Positions 1 to 8,223 of a stretch of 49,918 nt of DNA are shown here, piece after piece; the first letter of the stretch is position 1, and each line of letters begins with the position of its first letter. This DNA comes from Chitinophagales bacterium (GTDB lineage: Bacteria > Bacteroidota > Bacteroidia > Chitinophagales > Chitinophagaceae): NCBI GenBank assembly GCA_015655015.1, contig JAATFV010000254.1, positions 1-49,918 of the forward strand, read 5' to 3'. Under the pieces are notes generated by a model, which searched no databases, was not told where the DNA came from, and was given only the letters and a program-made list of their open reading frames with translations. Position numbers and translations under genes: made by a program.

Positions 1-841
1 GACCGTGCATGCCACCAATGGCGATATGATCGATTATTTAGTTGCCAAACATAGAGCGGAAGGTAAGCTGGCCCCATTATATCATTATTTATCACAGCCG
101 GAAGTGACGGAGGCGGAAGCTTCGGGCCGGTTTGCGGACATTGCCCACTATACAGGCTGTCCCGGTTATATCGTACATATGACCTGTGAGGGAGCGCTGA
201 ATGCTGTCCGGCGGGCCACACAGCGGAATCAGAAAGTCTTTGCGGAGACCTGTATCCAATATTTATTATTGGACGCCTCCCTGTATGAACAGAATTTTGA
301 AGGCGCAAAATGGGTCATGAGCCCTCCTTTGCGGGAGAAGAAAGACCAGGTTTCGCTGTGGGCCGGTATCAATCAGAACCTGGTGAATGTGGTGGCCACC
401 GATCACTGCCCTTTTAAATGGGAGCAGAAGTTGATGGGACGGGACGATTTTTCTAAGATACCCAATGGCCATCCCGCTATCGAGAACAGGATGGAGCTGT
501 TATACAGCGAGGGAGTTTCCAAAGGACGCATCTCTTTGAACAAATACGTGGAAGTCGCCTGCACCAATGCCGCTAAGATCTTCGGAATGTTCCCCCGGAA
601 AGGGACGATCGCCCCGGGCAGCGATGCGGATATCATTCTCTTCGACCCTTCGGAGAAACATACCCTTTCCGCCTCTACACATCACATGAACGTGGATTAC
701 TCCGCTTATGAGGGATGGGAAGTAACGGGGAAAGTGAAGACGGTTTTATTACGGGGCAAGGTTGTTATCGATAAAGGGGAATGCCTGGCAACAAAAGGTT
801 ATGGACAATTTGTCAGAAGAGGGAAGAACATATCGTTCTAA
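1..841 (+). CDS. hydA: Dihydropyrimidinase (D-hydantoinase family), 3' part only
   Basis: Cyclic amidohydrolase that opens dihydrouracil/dihydrothymine to the N-carbamoyl beta-amino acid, step two of reductive pyrimidine breakdown. The frame is open from the first bases, so the N-terminal third lies outside the window; about 280 C-terminal residues are visible against a usual length near 460. Counting from the Met at base 5, the visible metal-site residues are His2 (in HATNG, usually HAENG), His58 (IVHMT) and Asp133 (ATDHCPF). The carboxylated lysine would lie upstream and cannot be checked. The C-terminal composite beta-domain (KGTIAPGSDADIILFDP) is present. The next three + strand genes encode the other steps of the pathway, which supports dihydropyrimidinase over a generic hydantoinase. 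Cytoplasmic. Confidence 0.9.
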   Translation, partial: TVHATNGDMIDYLVAKHRAEGKLAPLYHYLSQPEVTEAEASGRFADIAHYTGCPGYIVHMTCEGALNAVRRATQRNQKVFAETCIQYLLLDASLYEQNFEGAKWVMSPPLREKKDQVSLWAGINQNLVNVVATDHCPFKWEQKLMGRDDFSKIPNGHPAIENRMELLYSEGVSKGRISLNKYVEVACTNAAKIFGMFPRKGTIAPGSDADIILFDPSEKHTLSASTHHMNVDYSAYEGWEVTGKVKTVLLRGKVVIDKGECLATKGYGQFVRRGKNISF

Positions 842-890
842 ATTATTATGTATTGCGGTGAATACCCTGCTTTTCTAAAGCATTTTTCAC

Positions 891-936
891 GAACTTTTTA
901 CAACAAACTGATTATTAATGTGTTTCAAAACTTTCA
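891..936. repeat. 46-bp intergenic repeat, copy A
   Basis: This AT-rich segment in the 157-bp gap before the nitrilase gene aligns without gaps to 49724-49769, with 37 of 46 identities. Both copies begin GAACTTTTTA and end TTTCAAAACTTTCA. It ends about 60 bp before the downstream start codon. Its role is unknown. Confidence 0.7.
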
Positions 937-998
937 AGTAAACGCCCCAAAAATACCTACCTGTCCCTTCCGCTTACAATCACTATAAAACTGACAAT

Positions 999-1865
999 AT
1001 GGCAAGAATAATCAAGTCCGGTCTGATCCAGATGAGCCTTCCGAAAACAGAGGGAGAAGGTACGATTGAAGAGATCAAAGAGGCGATGGTGCAAAAACAT
1101 ATTCCGTTCATCGAAGAAGCAGGTAAAAAAGGAGTTCAGATTCTCTGCCTGCAGGAGATCTTTAACACCCCCTATTTCTGTCCGGGTCAGGACCGGGCCT
1201 GGTATGAATCGGCTGAAAGCATCCCCGGCCCAACGACCGAACGTATGGCCGCCTACGCGAAGAAATACAATATGGTGATGATCGTGCCCATCTATGAAAA
1301 AGAGCAGCCCGGAGTATTATACAATACGGCCGCCGTGATCGATGCTGACGGCACACTGCTGGGGAAATACCGTAAGAATCACATCCCACATACCTCCGGC
1401 TTCTGGGAAAAATTCTTCTTCAAGCCGGGCAACCTGGGTTATCCCGTCTTCCAGACAAGATATGCAAAAATAGGTGTGTATATCTGTTATGACCGCCACT
1501 TCCCGGATGGAGCGAGATGCCTGGGGCTGAATGGAGCCGAGATCGTTTACAACCCGTCGGCAACGGTAGCGGGCCTCTCTCAATACCTGTGGAAACTGGA
1601 GCAGCCCGCTCATGCTGCGGCAAACGGTTATTTCATGGGGTGTATCAACCGGGTAGGAGAAGAACGACCCTGGAACCTGGGCCGGTTTTATGGCAGTTCC
1701 TATTTTGTCGATCCAAGAGGACAGGTGTTCGCCCAGGCCACCGAAGACAAAGATGAATTGCTGATTGCGGAGTTCGACCTGGACCAGATCGAAGAAGTGC
1801 GAAGCGTCTGGCAATTCTTCCGGGACAGAAGGCCGGAAACTTATGGAAAGCTGACAGAGCTATAA
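999..1865 (+). CDS. Beta-ureidopropionase-like nitrilase-superfamily amidohydrolase
   Basis: Probable N-carbamoyl-beta-alanine amidohydrolase, releasing beta-alanine (or 3-aminoisobutyrate), CO2 and ammonia; step three of reductive pyrimidine catabolism. The nitrilase Glu-Lys-Cys triad is visible: Glu53 (LQEIF), Lys126 (KYRKNHIPH) and Cys163 (YICYDRHFPD). The stretch WEKFFFKPGNLGYP resembles the beta-ureidopropionase / N-carbamoylputrescine amidase branch. At 288 residues it is the compact bacterial length, without the N-terminal extension of the animal enzyme. No signal peptide. It lies 157 bp after dihydropyrimidinase and 83 bp before preT. N-carbamoylputrescine amidase is the main alternative from sequence alone; the neighbours favour pyrimidine breakdown. 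Confidence 0.88.
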   Translation: MARIIKSGLIQMSLPKTEGEGTIEEIKEAMVQKHIPFIEEAGKKGVQILCLQEIFNTPYFCPGQDRAWYESAESIPGPTTERMAAYAKKYNMVMIVPIYEKEQPGVLYNTAAVIDADGTLLGKYRKNHIPHTSGFWEKFFFKPGNLGYPVFQTRYAKIGVYICYDRHFPDGARCLGLNGAEIVYNPSATVAGLSQYLWKLEQPAHAAANGYFMGCINRVGEERPWNLGRFYGSSYFVDPRGQVFAQATEDKDELLIAEFDLDQIEEVRSVWQFFRDRRPETYGKLTEL

Positions 1866-1948
1866 GCAAGGCCGGCGTTACCATAATAAATGCTGACCAC
1901 TCCTGTTTCCTCCCCCGCGTCGGACCGAATCAATATAAACAGTATAAA

Positions 1949-3295
1949 ATGGCTATATCCAATCATCGTTTAAAGCCTGAAGAATACGAGTTGAACTTCA
2001 GCGACATCCATCCACCGTTTGAAACGCGGGATGCCGCCCTGGTGGAGGCCAACCGCTGCCTGTTCTGTTATGACGCCCCCTGCACCAAAAGCTGTCCCAC
2101 CGGCATCAATGTCCCCAAGTTCATCAAACAGATCGCCACCGACAATATCAGGGGTTCGGCGCACACTATTTTTGTCTCGAACATCATGGGGGGCGGCTGC
2201 TCAAAGGTGTGTCCTGTAGAAAAACTTTGCGAGGGAGCCTGTGTGTACAACCTCATGGAAGAAGAGGCCATTCCCATTGCAAAGCTGCAACGTTATTCCA
2301 CAGAAAAAGCGATCCGGGAGAAATGGCCTCTCTTCGAAAGAAAACCCTCCATCGGCAAAAGGGTCGCTATCGTCGGCGCCGGTCCGGCCGGACTCAGCTG
2401 CGCCCATACCCTTTCCCGGCAAGGCATTGACGTCACGATCTATGAAAAGGAAAGCAAAGGAGGAGGCCTGATGGTCTATGGCATCGCTGCGTACAAGGTC
2501 ACCCCGGCCTTCTGTGAAGAAGAGCTGGATTATATCCTTTCCCTGGGCGGCATTGAAGTAAAATATGAGATGGAACTAGGTAATAATTTGTTCTTAAACG
2601 AATTGAAAAAAAATTACAACGCCATTTATCTCGGTTTTGGCGTAGGCCTGACCAGGCAATTGGATATACCCGGGGAGCATCTGGAGGGAGTAGTGGATGC
2701 CCTTCATTTCATCTATGATATCCGCTCCAAAGGATATCCGGCTGTGGCGGTTGGTGATAAGGTAGTAGTGGTCGGCATGGGCATGACAGCTATCGATGCC
2801 GCTACCCAGGCTAAGCGGCTGGGGGCGGCAGAGGTTACGCTGGTCTATCGCCGGACAGAGGCCGAAATGCCCTGCACGGAGACGGAGCTGAATATTGCCA
2901 AACTGGATGGGTGCAGGATCGTCTGGCTGGCGGCGCCTAAAGAGATAGTGGGCATCGATGGCCGTGTCACACAGCTGGTATGCCATGTAATGCAACTGGG
3001 GGAACCGGATGCCAGTGGCCGACGCTCACCTGTCGAAACCGGTGAGACTTTTACGCTGGTTACCGATATGGTCATTAAAGCCACCGGGCAGATCCCTTTT
3101 CAGGCCTTGGTGGATGCCGTTGGGCTCCGTAACGATAAAGGGAAAATTTTGGCGGCAGCGGATGGGACCACCGATCTGAAAGGAGTGTTTGCCGGCGGGG
3201 ACAATGTGAACGGCGGGAAAGAGGTAGTAGATGCCGTGCAAGCTGGCAAGGTCGGAGCGGCGGCGATTGTACGATATCTGGATCTGCCCGCGTAG
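1949..3295 (+). CDS. preT: NAD-dependent dihydropyrimidine dehydrogenase, flavin/Fe-S subunit PreT
   Basis: Electron-input subunit of bacterial dihydropyrimidine dehydrogenase: takes electrons from NAD(P)H via FAD and Fe-S clusters to PreA, which reduces uracil/thymine. N-terminal adrenodoxin-reductase-type Fe-S region with Cys37, 40, 45, 49 and Cys84, 88, 94, 98. FAD-binding GxGxxG at residues 139-150 (VAIVGAGPAGLS) and a second dinucleotide site at 272-283 (VVVVGMGMTAID). At 448 residues it fits the PreT / glutamate-synthase-small-subunit family. GltD is the look-alike, but the adjacent preA and the other pyrimidine genes decide the assignment. Cytoplasmic heteromer with PreA. Confidence 0.92.
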   Translation: MAISNHRLKPEEYELNFSDIHPPFETRDAALVEANRCLFCYDAPCTKSCPTGINVPKFIKQIATDNIRGSAHTIFVSNIMGGGCSKVCPVEKLCEGACVYNLMEEEAIPIAKLQRYSTEKAIREKWPLFERKPSIGKRVAIVGAGPAGLSCAHTLSRQGIDVTIYEKESKGGGLMVYGIAAYKVTPAFCEEELDYILSLGGIEVKYEMELGNNLFLNELKKNYNAIYLGFGVGLTRQLDIPGEHLEGVVDALHFIYDIRSKGYPAVAVGDKVVVVGMGMTAIDAATQAKRLGAAEVTLVYRRTEAEMPCTETELNIAKLDGCRIVWLAAPKEIVGIDGRVTQLVCHVMQLGEPDASGRRSPVETGETFTLVTDMVIKATGQIPFQALVDAVGLRNDKGKILAAADGTTDLKGVFAGGDNVNGGKEVVDAVQAGKVGAAAIVRYLDLPA

Positions 3296-3427
3296 GCAGC
3301 TCCCAGCGGCCAGTTCAGCAATAACGCCCTGGTGATCGGTGATCTCCGTGATCATCTTGGCGTTTATCGTGGTTCCCGGCCGGATTCATTTTTTCTGAGA
3401 TTTAAATGAGATTTAAAATAACGCTAT

Positions 3428-4696
3428 ATGGCTTCCTTACAAACGAACTTCCTCGGAATAAACTCGCCCAACCCCTTCTGGTTGGCCAGCGCCCCTCCTA
3501 CCGACAAGAAGATAAATGTCCTGCGTGCCTTTGAGGCCGGCTGGGGCGGCGTGGTCTGGAAGACCCTGGGCAGTCAGGTAAAGAATGTCAGCTCCCGGTA
3601 TTCCTCGGTGAATTTTAATGGCGCCCGGATGATGGGTTTCAATAATATTGAGCTGATCAGCGACCGGCCACTGGACATCAATCTGAAAGAGATCGCGGAA
3701 TGCATCCGGCTTTTCCCGGACCGGGCCATGATCGTCTCGCTGATGGCAGACAATGACAGAGAGAGCTGGTTTCGGCTCATCCGGCAGGTGGAAGATACGG
3801 GCGCCCATGGCATTGAGCTGAATTTCGGCTGTCCGCATGGCATGACGGAAAGGGGTATGGGCGCGGCCGTAGGCCAGGACCCGGCCATCGCCAAAATGGT
3901 GGTGGAATGGGTGATGGAGGCCGCTACTATTCCCGTGATCACCAAGCTGACACCCAATGTGCACTCCGTCGTGCCGACGGGACGGGCAGCCGTGGAAGCC
4001 GGCACACAGGCCCTGTCCCTGATCAATACCATTCAATCTGTAACGGGGGTCGACCTGGATACTTTTATCCCCAACCCGAATGTGGGCGGTCAGTCCACTT
4101 TTGGCGGTTATTGCGGTCCGGCTGTAAAGCCCATTGCGCTAAAGATGCTGACAACGATCGCGCAGGACCCGGTCACCGCCAAAGTTCCTGTCTCCGGTAT
4201 TGGCGGTATCAGCACCTGGAAAGATGCGGCGGAATTCATGCTGCTGGGAGCGACTACCGTGCAGGTGTGTACGGCGGCGATGAAATACGGTTTTCGTATT
4301 ATCGAAGACTTATGCGAAGGCCTCAGCAACTGGATGGATGAAAAAGGATTTGAAAAGACCGGAGACTTTATCGGCCGGTCGGTACCTGCGCTGACCCATT
4401 GGGAAGAGCTGGATATCAATTACCACATCGTGGCGCGGATCGATCCGGCAAAATGCATCCATTGCGGGCTGTGTTATATTGCCTGCGAAGACGGTTCCCA
4501 TCAGTCGATCCGGCTGGACTATGGAAATCCCTATAATACGTACACGATCAAAGAAGATGAGTGCGTGGGCTGCAATTTGTGCAAGCTGGTCTGTCCGGTG
4601 GACAATTGTATCACGATGGTCGAACAGCGCAAAGGGGAGGAATATCTTAACTGGAAAGAATTTCAACGGCAGGGGCTGCCGCTGAATGATCATTAG
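3428..4696 (+). CDS. preA: NAD-dependent dihydropyrimidine dehydrogenase, catalytic subunit PreA
   Basis: FMN TIM-barrel subunit that reduces uracil/thymine to the 5,6-dihydro form, the first step of the pathway. The barrel covers about residues 5-310, with the substrate-site stretch LNFGCPHGMTERGMG (131-145). A two-cluster ferredoxin domain follows, with Cys343, 346, 349, 353 and Cys379, 382, 385, 389. The 422-residue length matches PreA. From memory, mammalian DPD has its general-acid cysteine in a GLACGQD context; here the matching stretch reads AAVGQD (146-151), without that Cys. It starts 132 bp after preT. Convergent with galM, with a long hairpin between them. Confidence 0.93.
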   Translation: MASLQTNFLGINSPNPFWLASAPPTDKKINVLRAFEAGWGGVVWKTLGSQVKNVSSRYSSVNFNGARMMGFNNIELISDRPLDINLKEIAECIRLFPDRAMIVSLMADNDRESWFRLIRQVEDTGAHGIELNFGCPHGMTERGMGAAVGQDPAIAKMVVEWVMEAATIPVITKLTPNVHSVVPTGRAAVEAGTQALSLINTIQSVTGVDLDTFIPNPNVGGQSTFGGYCGPAVKPIALKMLTTIAQDPVTAKVPVSGIGGISTWKDAAEFMLLGATTVQVCTAAMKYGFRIIEDLCEGLSNWMDEKGFEKTGDFIGRSVPALTHWEELDINYHIVARIDPAKCIHCGLCYIACEDGSHQSIRLDYGNPYNTYTIKEDECVGCNLCKLVCPVDNCITMVEQRKGEEYLNWKEFQRQGLPLNDH

Positions 4697-4759
4697 AACA
4701 CAATTCTGTGAAATCCGAAGGTTTGTTTATAATGGAATAACAGAAAATGCGTATACAAA

Positions 4760-4793
4760 AATTCCGCTCCAACATAGCTGTTAAAGCGGAATT
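4760..4793 (-). terminator. Stem-loop terminator between preA and galM
   Basis: Perfect 9-bp arms AATTCCGCT (4760-4768) and AGCGGAATT (4785-4793), with an inner AACA/TGTT pairing in the loop. Read on the minus strand the stem runs into TTTTTG, so it works best as the galM 3' terminator. It lies between two convergent genes and may serve both. Confidence 0.7.
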
Positions 4794-4826
4794 CAGGTTA
4801 TCCATTAACGACACCTTACCTTAAGA

Positions 4827-6023
4827 TTATTTCTTTACAGAAAATTTATAAACAGTCGTTGTCCTATACGTCTTTCCTGCCTTTAGCTCCGTAGTAGGGA
4901 AAGAAGGTTCATTCGGCGAATCCGGGTAATGCTGCGTCTCCATGCAAAAGGCAGTTCGGTAATCGTCTTTTTTACCTCCCTTGATGGGATTGGCGCCTTT
5001 CATGAAATTACCGCCATAGAACTGTACAGCAGGTTCCAGGGTGTAAGCCTCCATGATAATGCCGCTCTGGTCGCCCAGGACCGTTGCAGCCGGATTCAGG
5101 CCGCTTCCCTTATTGGGGTTCAGCACGAAATTATGATCATACCCTTTCCCGTACTTCAACTGGATATTATCATCTCCGATGTGAGCGCCGATAGCGGTTG
5201 GTGTCCGGAAGTCAAAGGGCGTTCCGGCTACAGGTTCTATCTTGCCCGTGGGGATAAGGGTGGAATCTACAGGAGTATAATTGTCTGCATTGAGCTGCAG
5301 CAGGTGATTGTTGATCGTACCGCTCCCCTGCCCGTTCAGGTTGAAATAAGAATGATTGGTAATATTTAATACCGTGGCTTTATCGGTAGAGGCTTCATAA
5401 TCGATCTTCAAGGCGTTGCTGCTGTCACCGGTTAATGTATAAGTCACTTTTACCTGCAGGCTGCCGGGATAACCTTCTTCTCCGTCCCTGGACAGGTAGC
5501 TCAGCTCTACGGTGCTGTCATTCAGCTGTCTGGCATCCCAGACCTTCGCGCCAAAACCTTTCTTTCCGCCATGCAGGTGATTAGGCCCGTCATTGGTAGC
5601 CAGGGTATAGGTTTTCCCTTCCAGGGCGAATTTGCCTTTGGCGATACGATTGCCGTAACGGCCCACAATGGCTCCGAAAAAGCTTTCCGGCTGATGCACA
5701 TATTTACCGATGCTGTCATATCCGACTACAACATCCGTCAGAACGCCCTTTTTATCAGGAACCAGCAGGCTCACGACACGGGCGCCGTAATTCGTGACGG
5801 CGGCTTCTGCATTATTCTTATTCTTCAGGATGTACAGGGCTGTGGGCTTCCCATCTACCGTGTCTCCGAAAGCTTTGGCATCAGGAAGGACGGCCGGAGC
5901 GGAAGCCGAAGGTGTTGCGGTTACAGAATCTCCGCCGGTCGGAGCAGGAGGATTGCTGCCATTACCACAGCTGGCGAGCAGGCCGGCGGCAGCGACGAAT
6001 AAAGAAAAGAGAAGTTTGTTCAT
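4827..6023 (-). CDS. galM: Aldose 1-epimerase (galactose mutarotase), lipoprotein
   Basis: Interconverts alpha and beta anomers of galactose/glucose, feeding alpha-galactose to galactokinase. Catalytic and binding residues visible: His149 (GPNHLHGG), His224 (ITNHSYFNLNG), Asp296 (YDHNF) and the general base Glu362 (METQHYPD). The N-terminus is a lipoprotein signal with lipobox LASC (Cys19), followed by a Ser/Thr/Pro/Ala linker to about residue 50. The protein should therefore be membrane-anchored outside the cytoplasm. At 398 residues it is longer than cytosolic GalM because of this leader. It follows galK by 61 bp on the same strand, probably as one operon. Confidence 0.93.
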   Translation of the reverse strand: MNKLLFSLFVAAAGLLASCGNGSNPPAPTGGDSVTATPSASAPAVLPDAKAFGDTVDGKPTALYILKNKNNAEAAVTNYGARVVSLLVPDKKGVLTDVVVGYDSIGKYVHQPESFFGAIVGRYGNRIAKGKFALEGKTYTLATNDGPNHLHGGKKGFGAKVWDARQLNDSTVELSYLSRDGEEGYPGSLQVKVTYTLTGDSSNALKIDYEASTDKATVLNITNHSYFNLNGQGSGTINNHLLQLNADNYTPVDSTLIPTGKIEPVAGTPFDFRTPTAIGAHIGDDNIQLKYGKGYDHNFVLNPNKGSGLNPAATVLGDQSGIIMEAYTLEPAVQFYGGNFMKGANPIKGGKKDDYRTAFCMETQHYPDSPNEPSFPTTELKAGKTYRTTTVYKFSVKK

Positions 6024-6084
6024 ATAGCAATAATTAATTGACGGTGTTGATAACGCCCCATGAGCGGCCGGCTACAGGGGAGGA

Positions 6085-7260
6085 TCAGGATAACAGGGAA
6101 GTGCCGTTCTCAATTTGTCCGATATATACTTTCAGCTCCTTGTCCATAGCCGCCGCATAAGCGGGAATTGCCTTTGCTACCAGATCTTCTATAGCTGCCT
6201 CTTTCACCAGGTTGATCGTACAGCCGCCGAAACCCCCTCCCATCATCCGGGCGCCAATAACACCAGGATTGTCTTTTACAAAATCCACCAGGAAGTCCAG
6301 CTCGGAACAGCTTACTTCATACTTCTTGCTCAATCCTTCATGCGTGGCGAACATCTTTTGGCCGAAGGCGGCGATATCTCCCTGGTTCAGATCGTCGCTG
6401 GCGGCCAGCAGACGCAGATTTTCCTCCACTACATACTGGCAGCGGCGGTATACCAGGGCATCAGCAGGGGCTACATACTGGTCCAGCATGGCCAGGGTGG
6501 CGTCCCGAAGGCTTTTTACCCCGGGCTCATGAGCCTGTATCAATTTCACGCCGGCTTCGCACTGCTGACGACGGGTATTATACTCTGAGGAAGCTAAGGA
6601 ATGTTTGACATTAGTATCCAGCAGGACGATCCGGATACCCTCCGTATTAAAGGGAACATACTCGTAAGCCAGGGACTGGCAGTCGAGCCGTATTACATGA
6701 TTCTTACGGCCGAACATGCTGGCGAACTGGTCCATAATGCCGCACTGAACTCCTACAAAGACGTTTTCCGCCTTTTGGGCCAGCTTCACCATGGTCAGCT
6801 TGTCCACACCAAGTCCGAACAGCTCGTTAAGGGAAAAAGCCGTGGCGCATTCCAGCGCGGCGGATGAAGACATTCCGGCGCCAAGGGGAATATCGCCCCC
6901 AAATACACAGTTAAAGCCTCCGATCGGGTGCCCAAGCTCCTGCAATTGCTGAACAACGCCCAGAATATAGTCCGGCCAGTGCAGGCCGGAGGGCAGTACG
7001 TTCCTGGTATCGCCTATATAGCTGAGATCCAGGTCGAAGGATATGATATGGATGGCATTGTCGTCCCGGCGGGAAACGGCCATATAAATCGCCTTGTTGA
7101 TTGCGGCGGGCAATACGAAGCCATTGTTATAATCGGTATGTTCGCCCAGCAGATTGACCCTGCCCGGGGACCGCACCACCTGCGGATCTGTATTGAAACT
7201 GCTTTTGAATCTGTCTGTTACCCTGTATGCGAGTGAATGGTCCTGTTGGTTTGCTATCAT
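6085..7260 (-). CDS. galK: Galactokinase
   Basis: GHMP-family kinase phosphorylating alpha-D-galactose at C1 with ATP, the entry step of the Leloir pathway. Galactokinase signature RVNLLGEHTDYNNG (residues 35-47), ATP-binding loop PLGAGMSSSAAL (125-136), catalytic Asp177 (CGIMDQFASMFG), and C-terminal GHMP motif GARMMGGGFGG. The 391-residue length is normal. Cytoplasmic. First gene of a galK-galM unit. A 9+9 bp inverted repeat lies 21-43 bp upstream of the start and could be an operator. No galT or galE is in the window. Confidence 0.96.
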   Translation of the reverse strand: MIANQQDHSLAYRVTDRFKSSFNTDPQVVRSPGRVNLLGEHTDYNNGFVLPAAINKAIYMAVSRRDDNAIHIISFDLDLSYIGDTRNVLPSGLHWPDYILGVVQQLQELGHPIGGFNCVFGGDIPLGAGMSSSAALECATAFSLNELFGLGVDKLTMVKLAQKAENVFVGVQCGIMDQFASMFGRKNHVIRLDCQSLAYEYVPFNTEGIRIVLLDTNVKHSLASSEYNTRRQQCEAGVKLIQAHEPGVKSLRDATLAMLDQYVAPADALVYRRCQYVVEENLRLLAASDDLNQGDIAAFGQKMFATHEGLSKKYEVSCSELDFLVDFVKDNPGVIGARMMGGGFGGCTINLVKEAAIEDLVAKAIPAYAAAMDKELKVYIGQIENGTSLLS

Positions 7261-7280
7261 ATGTCTTTCAATCTACAACT

Positions 7281-7303
7281 GTCAAAATAACATCTATTTT
7301 GAC
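7281..7303. promoter_or_regulatory. Candidate operator upstream of galK
   Basis: Perfect inverted repeat GTCAAAATA (7281-7289), ACATC, TATTTTGAC (7295-7303). On the minus strand the second half contains TATTTTG, close to the Bacteroidota -7 element, with a TTTG 21 bp upstream. A repressor bound here would cover the promoter. The site is seen in the sequence; the regulator and function are inferred. Confidence 0.45.
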
Positions 7304-7353
7304 GGAAAATCAAAAAAAAATGATCGTCCATTACTTTCGTAAGATTGTCCATT

Positions 7354-7384
7354 AAAAAAGTCTCACAGAATGGTGAGACTTTTG
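7354..7384 (-). terminator. Intrinsic terminator after the small two-gene cassette
   Basis: Perfect 11-bp arms: AAAAGTCTCAC (7356-7366) and GTGAGACTTTT (7373-7383), with a 6-nt loop. On the minus strand the stem ends in a run of T. It separates the cassette at 7422-8097 from galK. Confidence 0.8.
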
Positions 7385-7421
7385 CCAACGCTGGCAGACC
7401 GGATCAAATATTTCTTTACAT

Positions 7422-7601
7422 TCAATTTTCCTTTTTATCCGGATCGCTTTTGCTAAAAGAACGCCTGGCTTCGGCCAATTGCTGGAGGCAAAAAGGGTCG
7501 TTACTATAATCCTTCATCGAAGGATCGATAGTAATGCCTGCCCTGTCGCTAATGGCATATGTTTTTTGATTTCCCTTTTCGGGATTTAAATTAGCACTCA
7601 T
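7422..7601 (-). CDS. Small hypothetical protein, 59 residues
   Basis: A 59-residue charged, soluble protein beginning MSANLNPEKG and ending KSDPDKKEN, with no transmembrane segment or cysteine motif. I do not recognise a family. The start is well supported: a strong Shine-Dalgarno GGAGG lies 5 bp before the ATG, unusual for this phylum. It begins 16 bp after the stop of the 159-residue upstream gene and is followed by an intrinsic terminator, so the two form a short operon. A partner role, such as a regulator or antitoxin, is possible but unproven. Confidence 0.7.
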   Translation of the reverse strand: MSANLNPEKGNQKTYAISDRAGITIDPSMKDYSNDPFCLQQLAEARRSFSKSDPDKKEN

Positions 7602-7617
7602 AATTCCTCCTTTTTTC

Positions 7618-8097
7618 TCAATTAAAAATAGTATTTATTCTACGTGTGGCCAGGAATGCCCGATAATTCTGCCCTGTTCTAAAACGTACCCACCTTCTTT
7701 CGGAATACTCTCCTCTTATTAAAAAATGGGTATTAATTTCATCAAAATGAGCGGCAATTCCCATTTGATAAAGACGGGTTCTTATAGGATCGCTTCCTCT
7801 GGCATAAATCCTGCATCCGGAAAAACGATCGGAGAATTCAAGAGCAGTAGCAGCAACAGTCGCCAATATTTTATTCCGATCCTTATTATTGCTGACTGAC
7901 AGATCGCTCAATTTACCCGTTAGTTGATTCACATCGCCAAAGAACAGATTATAATGGTCCACATAATCTACAGTTCTCATGTATTGGTAGAGAACAACTT
8001 TTGTAATTATTCCTTTGGGACCCGCACTTTCAAATTCATATTGCTGATAAGAATCACTTACTCTATATCCATAACGTTCCAGTAACATCCCTTTCAT
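7618..8097 (-). CDS. Uncharacterised protein, probable DUF6934 family
   Basis: A 159-residue cytosolic protein. The pattern YEFESAGPKGIITKVVLYQ, then LFFGD, LSVSNNKDRNKILATVAATALEFS and GSDPIRTRLYQMGI (start, middle and end of the core) matches what I recall of the Bacteroidota family DUF6934; no function is known to me. Arg and Asp/Asn residues in the SNNKDRN and RTRLY segments are the likely conserved core. It is first in a two-gene operon with the 59-residue protein. About 130 bp of AT-rich leader separates its start from the upstream pseudogene. The family assignment is from memory. Confidence 0.7.
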   Translation of the reverse strand: MKGMLLERYGYRVSDSYQQYEFESAGPKGIITKVVLYQYMRTVDYVDHYNLFFGDVNQLTGKLSDLSVSNNKDRNKILATVAATALEFSDRFSGCRIYARGSDPIRTRLYQMGIAAHFDEINTHFLIRGEYSERRWVRFRTGQNYRAFLATRRINTIFN

Positions 8098-8223
8098 TTT
8101 AGTACAAAACTACTACCCCCATCCGAAGATTTTTTTTATTTTTTTCCAATTTCCCTTACCAATTTCATAACACATTAATTTTCAATCAGCCTACCCGATC
8201 CCAATCAACAACTTTTTTTATAG

